From: Syntrophomonadaceae bacterium
GTDB taxonomy: Bacteria > Bacillota > Dethiobacteria > DTU022
NCBI GenBank assembly: GCA_007131435.1
Contig: SLQM01000072.1
Coordinates: 1 to 6,040 of the forward strand
Length of the DNA stretch: 6,040 nucleotides
Direction: 5' to 3'
The position numbers and the translations under genes were made by a program. Shown here one piece after another: positions 1 through 4,685 of this stretch. The notes beneath the pieces are model-generated. The model was not told the DNA's origin. It made no database searches and saw only the letters and a list, made by a program, of their open reading frames with translations. Numbering within the stretch: the first letter of the stretch is position 1; each line of letters starts with the position of its first letter.

Positions 1-153
1 AAGCCGCCCCGGAGCTGTAACGCTGAAATGGTAATAATCCAGTAAGCGTTACCGGCTGCAATGCCGTTATCGAAAACGAGTGGCTCGAAGTCTGGGCAAC
101 TAGAGTGGTACCGCGGGTATAAGCCCGTCTCTTATATTAGAGACGGGCTTTTT
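1..153 (+). promoter_or_regulatory. T-box riboswitch leader, 3' part (5' end outside window)
   Basis: A T-box leader senses uncharged tRNA and lets transcription continue into the downstream gene when the tRNA is uncharged. The diagnostic T-box TGGTACCGCG lies at 106-115. An antiterminator can be drawn: AGAG (102-105) pairs with CTCT (129-132), and GCGGG (113-117) pairs with CCCGT (124-128), leaving the tRNA-binding bulge TGGTACC (106-112). It competes with the terminator whose left arm is 121-132. Upstream, GTAACGCT (17-24) pairs perfectly with AGCGTTAC (45-52), and AGCCG (2-6) with CGGCT (53-57). A small hairpin CGAG/CTCG lies at 77-87. The specifier loop of stem I and the promoter lie before the window, so the amino acid cannot be read directly. 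The variable base after TGG is T109, which pairs with a tRNA discriminator A73. The controlled gene is the aminotransferase at 213; no aminoacyl-tRNA synthetase follows. Confidence 0.93.
121..153 (+). terminator. Rho-independent terminator of the T-box leader
   Basis: AAGCCCGTCTCT (121-132) and AGAGACGGGCTT (139-150) form a perfect 12-bp stem with a 6-nt loop, followed by a run of T through 153. The left arm is shared with the antiterminator, which is the expected mutually exclusive T-box switch. It ends 59 nt before the aminotransferase start. Confidence 0.95.
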
Positions 154-212
154 GATTTATTGAAAACAGAAAGCGGGAAAAGGAATCAGCTTTTGCAGGG
201 GAGGACAAAATA

Positions 213-1451
213 ATGGGTATAGAATGGAACAGTTTTTTCGCAGAGAGAACAAAATATATAACCGGTTCACAAATCCGGCAGTTCTTTGCCTTAACTGAAA
301 GGCCGGAGGTCATATCCTTTGCAGGGGGGTTTCCCGGAAATGATTTTTTCCCAAGCGAAGATATTGCCCAAACCCTGGCTCAATTGGTAAGGGAAGAAAG
401 CCAGCAATCTTTGCAGTATGGGCCTACGGAAGGCAGCTATGAGCTGCGCAAGCTGATCGCCAAGAAAATGACTTTAGAAGGCGCTTCCTGCGAAGTTGAC
501 AACTTGATGATTATTGACGGTTCCCAGCAGGGGCTCGATTTCCTGGGGCGCATACTAGTCAATGAAGAAGAACCTGTTTTAGTTGAGGAGCCTGCTTACA
601 TTGGCGGGATGAGCGCAATTAAGTCTTATGGCGGGGCTGCCTGCGGCATTGAAATGGACAATGAAGGCCCCCTGCCGGAAAAAATGATTACAAGAATTAA
701 GCAACTGATAAGTGAGGGTAAAAAGCCGAAAGTTTTCTATACAGTTCCGAATTTCCAGAACCCTACCGGCACTACCACGAGCCTTAAAAGGCGCCTAGAA
801 ATTTTAAAAATTGCCTCTCACTACAACCTGCTGATAATTGAGGACAACCCTTATGGCCCGCTCTGCTATGAAGGTGAAGTCCCTCCTTCCTATTTTTCGC
901 TTGATACCGAGGACAGGGTTATTTATCTCGGTTCTTTTTCCAAGATTTTGATCCCGGGTATTAGAATTGGCTGGATTGCCGCATCAAAAGAGTTGATAGA
1001 AAAGGTGTCAATGGTTAAGCAAACAGCTGACTTGTGCTCAAGCACACTTGGTCAGCAGCTTGCCTGCTGTTTATCAAGAGACAGCTACATAGATATGCAC
1101 ACCAGGAAACTAACCGAACTATACCGTGAAAAAAGAGATGCCATGATTAAATCGATGGATCGCTATTTTCCACCCAATATCGAGTATAATAAACCGAAGG
1201 GAGGCTTTTTTATCTGGGTAACTTTTCCCGATCATTACCCTGATAGTAATAAGCTTCTGCAGCTTGCCCTGGATAAAAATGTTGCCTTTGTTCACGGTGA
1301 AGGATTCTTCAGCAACGGTGGCGGGAAAAAAAGCGCCCGTTTTTCATTCAGCCAGCCTTCACTCGAAGAAATAAAAAAAGGAATTAAAATCCTGGGCGAA
1401 CTATTCTATGATATTGAAGGCGGCAGCTCCCTGCAGGCAGTTGGCCACTAA
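213..1451 (+). CDS. PLP-dependent class I/II aminotransferase (LysN/aromatic-type)
   Basis: Predicted cytosolic fold-type I aminotransferase that moves an amino group between an amino acid and a 2-oxo acid. The 412-residue protein has the family landmarks in order: an N-terminal segment with ISFAGGFPG (34-42), QYGPTEG (68-74), NFQNPTG with Asn183, EDNPYG with Asp211 that contacts the PLP ring nitrogen, SFSK with the Schiff-base Lys244, and Arg376 in the ARFSF segment, the expected substrate-carboxylate contact. There is no N-terminal winged-helix domain, so it is not a MocR regulator; the length suits the 2-aminoadipate/aromatic/branched-chain aminotransferase group. The ATG at 213 has AGGGGAGG at 197-204, 8 nt upstream. 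It follows a T-box terminator directly, so expression probably responds to an uncharged tRNA. Substrate is not determinable: aromatic, branched-chain, alanine or 2-aminoadipate are all possible. A HisC-like role is conceivable from the neighbouring his genes, but the sequence type does not favour it. Confidence 0.9.
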   Translation: MGIEWNSFFAERTKYITGSQIRQFFALTERPEVISFAGGFPGNDFFPSEDIAQTLAQLVREESQQSLQYGPTEGSYELRKLIAKKMTLEGASCEVDNLMIIDGSQQGLDFLGRILVNEEEPVLVEEPAYIGGMSAIKSYGGAACGIEMDNEGPLPEKMITRIKQLISEGKKPKVFYTVPNFQNPTGTTTSLKRRLEILKIASHYNLLIIEDNPYGPLCYEGEVPPSYFSLDTEDRVIYLGSFSKILIPGIRIGWIAASKELIEKVSMVKQTADLCSSTLGQQLACCLSRDSYIDMHTRKLTELYREKRDAMIKSMDRYFPPNIEYNKPKGGFFIWVTFPDHYPDSNKLLQLALDKNVAFVHGEGFFSNGGGKKSARFSFSQPSLEEIKKGIKILGELFYDIEGGSSLQAVGH

Positions 1452-1464
1452 AACTATTGACCAG

Positions 1465-1577
1465 TTGACAAGGGGACGTACCATTTGTCAACATTTATTA
1501 GCTTTATAGGTTTTGACATTTCAAATTAAGTGAATGCGTCTAGAAAAAAGTTGACAAATGGCACGTCCCCTTGTCAA
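1465..1577. repeat. 113-bp inverted-repeat element (REP/MITE-like), GGGGACGTACC type
   Basis: Two 28-nt arms, 1465-1492 and 1550-1577, are inverted copies matching at 27 of 28 positions; the only difference is A1480 on the left against its counterpart G on the right. They flank a 57-nt AT-rich spacer. Each arm is itself a small palindrome: GTTGACAA (1464-1471) pairs with TTGTCAAC (1485-1492), and 1551-1557 with 1571-1577. The core GGGGACGTACC and the TTGACAA/TTGTCAA ends resemble dispersed palindromic repeats that I recall from Clostridia genomes, where some are linked to REP-associated tyrosine transposases; I could not search for copies. The element has no coding capacity. It fills most of the 142-nt gap between the aminotransferase and hisH. 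Each arm contains TTGACA, but no suitable -10 box sits at normal spacing. No terminator-type T-run follows either arm. Confidence 0.85.
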
Positions 1578-1582
1578 TTTAT

Positions 1583-1587
1583 GGGGG
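1583..1587 (+). promoter_or_regulatory. Weak ribosome binding site choosing the hisH start at 1594
   Basis: GGGGG at 1583-1587 can pair with the anti-Shine-Dalgarno CCUCC using one G-U pair, and lies 6 nt before the ATG at 1594. The upstream in-frame ATG at 1558 is inside the repeat arm and has no Shine-Dalgarno sequence before it. The site is weaker than those of the neighbouring genes. Confidence 0.55.
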
Positions 1588-1593
1588 TTTGTG

Positions 1594-2226
1594 ATGGGTG
1601 GGTTGGTGATTGTAGACAGCGGAAGCGCAAATTTAAGAAGTATATCTAAAGCCGCGGAAATGGTTTCCCTGGAGCCAGTTATTTCTAATGACCCGAAAGT
1701 TATAGAAAGGGCAGAAGCAATTATATTTCCCGGTGTAGGCTACTTTGATCATGCCGTAGAAGCGATAAATAGAGACAACCTGGCCGATTCGCTGCGTGCG
1801 GCTATTGCAAAAAATATACCTTTCCTGGGTATTTGCTTAGGCATGCAGCTCCTGCTGACTGAAAGCGAAGAATCTAAAGATGAAACCGCTACAGCCAAAG
1901 GTTTAGACGCCATTTCCGGCAGGGTTAAGCTTTTCCCTGATACGCTGCATGTTCCCCATGTTGGCTGGAACCAGGTAAGACCCCTGCTAAACCATCCTCT
2001 CTTTAATGCCCTGGACGATGGAACTTACTTCTATTTTACCCATTCTTACTACGCACAGCCAGACAGGAAGGACAACACACTGGCCTTGACGGACTATGGA
2101 TTTTCATTCACTTCTGCCGTTATTTCCGGCAATATTATGGGTGTTCAATTCCACCCCGAAAAGAGCGGCCCTGCAGGCTTGCGCCTTCTCTCTAATTTTG
2201 GTAAGATTATAGCCGATCAGATCTAG
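1594..2226 (+). CDS. hisH: Imidazole glycerol phosphate synthase, glutaminase subunit HisH
   Basis: HisH hydrolyses glutamine and channels ammonia to HisF in the cytosolic IGP synthase complex of histidine biosynthesis. From the ATG at 1594 the protein has 210 residues, the usual family length. It is a class I glutamine amidotransferase: PGVG (46-49), nucleophile Cys81 in GICLGMQ, HVGWNQ (122-127) and THSYY (149-153), both typical of HisH, then His187 and Glu189 in GVQFHPEKSG completing the triad. The in-frame ATG at 1558 would add 12 residues (MARPLVNLWGFV) encoded partly by the inverted repeat, which I judge spurious; the GTG at 1591 is a less well spaced alternative. The N-terminal DSGSAN differs from the common DYGxGN form. 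hisF follows after 92 nt, without the hisA that often lies between them. The function call is secure; the start is probable. Confidence 0.95.
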   Translation: MGGLVIVDSGSANLRSISKAAEMVSLEPVISNDPKVIERAEAIIFPGVGYFDHAVEAINRDNLADSLRAAIAKNIPFLGICLGMQLLLTESEESKDETATAKGLDAISGRVKLFPDTLHVPHVGWNQVRPLLNHPLFNALDDGTYFYFTHSYYAQPDRKDNTLALTDYGFSFTSAVISGNIMGVQFHPEKSGPAGLRLLSNFGKIIADQI

Positions 2227-2303
2227 TTTTACTTTTTAGATCGGTTATCAGCATAGTTTACAGCAATGGCCATTTTAAAATACGGCGCATTTTTGTTGCA
2301 TAT

Positions 2304-2310
2304 AGAGGAG
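2304..2310 (+). promoter_or_regulatory. Ribosome binding site fixing the hisF start at 2319
   Basis: AGAGGAG at 2304-2310 is 8 nt before the ATG at 2319. The in-frame TTG at 2313 is only 2 nt from this site, so it is too close to serve as the start. Confidence 0.85.
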
Positions 2311-2318
2311 TCTTGTTT

Positions 2319-3110
2319 ATGCTGGCTAAAAGAATAATTCCCTGTCTGGATGTGCGGGATGGCCGTGTAGTTAAAGGCACCCGCTTTGTTAATATCAGGG
2401 ATGCCGGAGATCCAGTGGAACGGGCCAGCTTTTATAACAGTGAAGGCGCTGATGAACTGGTATTTTTAGATATCACCGCTTCAGTTGAAGGGCGCAGGGC
2501 AATCGTTGACGTTGTCAGCAAAACTGCAGAAGTTGTTTTTATCCCTTTAACAGTTGGCGGGGGCATAGACTCAACCGAGTTCATGGATCAGCTTTTACAA
2601 TCGGGCGCCGATAAAGTCTCACTTAATACAGCTGCTTTAAAAAGACCTGCCTTGATCAGCGAAGGAGCCCAGAGATTCGGCAGCCAATGTATAGTTGTTG
2701 CAATTGATGCCTGTCGCGTAAAGAGTAATTCATCTCCGGGCCTTTTGAAATGGGAAGTTTATACCCACGGGGGTCGGACGCCAACAGGCCGCGATGCCGT
2801 TCAATGGGCCCTAGAAGCAGAACAGTCAGGCGCAGGAGAAATTTTACTAACCTCAATGGATGCCGACGGCACGCAGGATGGATATGACCTGGACCTTCTG
2901 GCTGCTGTAACCGGCGCAGTAAAAATACCGGTTATTGCCTCAGGCGGTGCCGGCAAACTGGAACATATGTATGAAGCGCTTACAACAGGAAATGCACATG
3001 CTGTCCTGGCAGCATCAATACTGCATTACGGCACTTTCAGCATTGCCGAAATTAAAGAATACCTTTCAGAAAAAGGACTACCGGTTAGGCCGGTTGAGAA
3101 ACAGGAATAA
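2319..3110 (+). CDS. hisF: Imidazole glycerol phosphate synthase, cyclase subunit HisF
   Basis: HisF uses ammonia from HisH to convert PRFAR into imidazole glycerol phosphate and AICAR, the fifth step of histidine synthesis and an input to purine synthesis. The 263-residue protein is a (beta/alpha)8 barrel, slightly longer than the roughly 253-residue norm. It begins with AKRIIPCLDV, placing catalytic Asp11 at the canonical position. The second catalytic residue, Asp130, is in VVAID, also canonical. Further family signatures are RDAGDPVE (28-35), the phosphate-binding glycines of LTVGGGI (78-84), THGGRTPTG (149-157), TSMDADGTQDGYD (179-190 region) and IASGGAG (206-212). The ATG at 2319 is chosen over the TTG at 2313 from Shine-Dalgarno spacing. 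It ends 27 nt before pdxS and is probably co-transcribed with it. All key residues are present, so it should be active. Confidence 0.97.
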   Translation: MLAKRIIPCLDVRDGRVVKGTRFVNIRDAGDPVERASFYNSEGADELVFLDITASVEGRRAIVDVVSKTAEVVFIPLTVGGGIDSTEFMDQLLQSGADKVSLNTAALKRPALISEGAQRFGSQCIVVAIDACRVKSNSSPGLLKWEVYTHGGRTPTGRDAVQWALEAEQSGAGEILLTSMDADGTQDGYDLDLLAAVTGAVKIPVIASGGAGKLEHMYEALTTGNAHAVLAASILHYGTFSIAEIKEYLSEKGLPVRPVEKQE

Positions 3111-3137
3111 AATGAACTGTGAGAGGAGTTTTAAAAG

Positions 3138-4022
3138 ATGAAAGAAACGGGAACATTTCGGGTTAAAAAGGGTATGGCCCAGATGCAAAAAGGCGGCGTG
3201 ATCATGGATGTTACAACAGTTGAACAGGCTCAGATCGCCGAAAAAGCGGGCGCAGTTGCCGTAATGGCCCTGGAGCGCGTGCCTGCCGATATCAGGGCAG
3301 CTGGCGGTGTGGCCAGGATGGCTGACCCCGAAATGATAAAAACTATTATGGATACAGTTACCATACCGGTTATGGCGAAAGTCCGCATCGGGCATATTGC
3401 CGAAGCCCAGATTTTAGAGGAGCTTGGGGTAGACTACATCGATGAAAGCGAAGTTTTAACCCCTGCCGATGAGCAGTTCCATATCAACAAACATAATTTT
3501 AAAGTGCCTTTCGTCTGCGGAGCTAGGGACTTGGGAGAAGCCCTGCGCCGTATCTCCGAAGGGGCCGCTATGATGAGAACTAAGGGTGAACCGGGCACCG
3601 GCAATGTTGTTGAGGCTGTACGCCATATGCGCCGGGTGATGGATCAGATTCGCCAGGTAATCAGCAAACAGGATGATGAACTTGTTGTTATGGCCAAGGA
3701 AATGGGAGTTTCTGTTGAGCTGTTGAAGGAAGTTCGTGAAGCAGGGCGCTTACCTGTAGTAAACTTCGCTGCAGGGGGAATTGCTTCACCCGCCGATGCT
3801 TCTTTGATGATGCAGCTGGGCGCTGATGGTATCTTTGTCGGATCGGGAATCTTCAAATCTGAGAGCCCGCAGAAAGTAGCTGAAGCGATAGTTAAAGCAA
3901 CCCTGCATTATGACGATCCCAGGGTGCTGGCAGAAGTCTCAAAAGGCCTGGGCAGTGCAATGCCCGGACTTGAAATGGCGACATTAACAGATGCAGATCG
4001 CATGCAGGAACGGGGAATATAA
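3138..4022 (+). CDS. pdxS: Pyridoxal 5'-phosphate synthase, synthase subunit PdxS
   Basis: PdxS condenses ribose 5-phosphate, glyceraldehyde 3-phosphate and ammonia (supplied by PdxT) into pyridoxal 5'-phosphate, the DXP-independent vitamin B6 route; family members assemble as dodecamers in the cytosol. The 294-residue protein has the usual length. Catalytic Lys81 (PVMAKVRIGH) and Lys149 (MRTKGEPGTG) fall exactly at the numbering known for the Bacillus enzyme, as does Asp24 (VIMDV). Highly conserved stretches include MALERVPADIRAAGG (43-57), VNFAAGGIA (208-216) and GADGIFVGSGIF (228-239). The ATG at 3138 has GAGAGGAG at 3121-3128, 9 nt upstream. pdxT begins 3 nt after its stop. The segment around 24-30 (DVTTVEQ) differs from the common DVVNAEQ but does not touch the catalytic lysines. 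Confidence 0.98.
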   Translation: MKETGTFRVKKGMAQMQKGGVIMDVTTVEQAQIAEKAGAVAVMALERVPADIRAAGGVARMADPEMIKTIMDTVTIPVMAKVRIGHIAEAQILEELGVDYIDESEVLTPADEQFHINKHNFKVPFVCGARDLGEALRRISEGAAMMRTKGEPGTGNVVEAVRHMRRVMDQIRQVISKQDDELVVMAKEMGVSVELLKEVREAGRLPVVNFAAGGIASPADASLMMQLGADGIFVGSGIFKSESPQKVAEAIVKATLHYDDPRVLAEVSKGLGSAMPGLEMATLTDADRMQERGI

Positions 4023-4025
4023 TAG

Positions 4026-4607
4026 ATGAGAATAGGCGTTTTATCCGTCCAGGGTGCTGTTTCAGAGCACCTGGATCATCTAAGGCGCTGCGACACAGAG
4101 GCAGTAGCGATAAAAAATGTGAAGAGTTTAGACGAAGTTAGCGGGTTAATTTTACCCGGTGGTGAAAGCACAACTATCGGCAAACTAATTGAAGCTTTCG
4201 GCCTGGCAGATTCAATTCGACGGAGAACCAGGGATAAAAGCCTGGCGCTATTCGGCACCTGTGCAGGGATGGTCTTGCTGGCAGGTGAAATTACTGACGG
4301 AATTATAAACCAGCCGAAACTCGGTCTAATGGATATCGTGGTAAAACGCAACGCATTCGGACGGCAAAGGGAAAGTTTCGAAACTGCGCTCGATTTTAAA
4401 ACTTTTAATGAACCGCTTACAGCGGTTTTCATCAGGGCACCTGTCATTTTAAAAATGAGCCATGAAGTAACTGCCCTGGCCCAACTACCCGAGGGCGTAG
4501 TTGCAGCCAGGCAGGGCAACCTGCTCGCTACTTCCTTCCATCCTGAACTAACAAGTGACCTGCGTATTCACCAGTATTTCATAGAGATGTGCAGGGAAAT
4601 AAGCTAA
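4026..4607 (+). CDS. pdxT: Pyridoxal 5'-phosphate synthase, glutaminase subunit PdxT
   Basis: PdxT is the class I glutamine amidotransferase that delivers ammonia to PdxS. The 193-residue protein is of normal length (Bacillus PdxT is about 196). It starts MRIGVLSVQGAVSEH, typical of the family, then GGESTT (45-50), nucleophile Cys79 in GTCAGM, RNAFGRQ (108-114), FIRAP (135-139), and His172 with Glu174 in FHPEL, so the triad is complete. The ATG at 4026 follows the pdxS stop by 3 nt, with GGGGA (4012-4016) inside the end of pdxS as the likely ribosome binding site; translational coupling is likely. A stem-loop 18 nt after its stop probably ends the transcription unit, opposite the converging guaA. 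Confidence 0.97.
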   Translation: MRIGVLSVQGAVSEHLDHLRRCDTEAVAIKNVKSLDEVSGLILPGGESTTIGKLIEAFGLADSIRRRTRDKSLALFGTCAGMVLLAGEITDGIINQPKLGLMDIVVKRNAFGRQRESFETALDFKTFNEPLTAVFIRAPVILKMSHEVTALAQLPEGVVAARQGNLLATSFHPELTSDLRIHQYFIEMCREIS

Positions 4608-4624
4608 GCAAAATTATCCAGTAC

Positions 4625-4666
4625 AAAAAGGCGTAACCGGAAAGAAAGCGGCTGCGCCTTTTATAT
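4625..4666. terminator. Probable bidirectional terminator between pdxT and guaA
   Basis: AAAAGGCG (4626-4633) pairs with CGCCTTTT (4655-4662). The stem extends inward by a G-U pair and a T-A pair, then after one mismatch by CCG/CGG, around a loop rich in GAAA. The plus-strand copy ends in TTTTATATTT; the minus-strand copy ends in the complement of the A-run at 4625-4629, giving five U. It lies 18 nt after the pdxT stop and about 20 nt beyond the guaA stop on the other strand, so one hairpin could serve both genes. The T-tracts are short and interrupted, so efficiency is uncertain. Confidence 0.75.
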
Positions 4667-4685
4667 TTGCATTAATATATATTGT

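Noticed and set aside
213..1451. Aminotransferase as hisC of a histidine operon
   Set aside because: Its motifs fit the LysN/aromatic group better than HisC, and the T-box discriminator base argues against tRNA-His regulation; proximity to hisH alone is insufficient.
1465..1556. TTGACA hexamers at 1465, 1513 and 1551 as -35 boxes of a hisH promoter
   Set aside because: None has a recognisable -10 hexamer at 16-18 nt spacing; those at 1465 and 1551 are explained by the repeat arms.
2257..2281. TTTACA (2257-2262) and TAAAAT (2276-2281) as a hisF promoter
   Set aside because: The spacer is only 13 nt, too short for a sigma-70-type promoter, and the area is simply AT-rich.
2656..2856. Minus-strand reading frame inside hisF
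   Set aside because: It lies wholly within a well-supported hisF gene and its translation shows no family motif; it is a shadow frame.
3078..3395. Minus-strand frame over the hisF/pdxS junction, with Cys/His-rich translation
   Set aside because: It overlaps the highly conserved pdxS N-terminus; the Cys/His content arises from the antisense of Ala/Met/Val codons, not an ordered metal-binding motif.
4076..4519. 147-codon minus-strand frame inside pdxT
   Set aside because: Antisense to a complete pdxT with an intact triad; low-complexity Ser/Ala/Pro translation with no domain.
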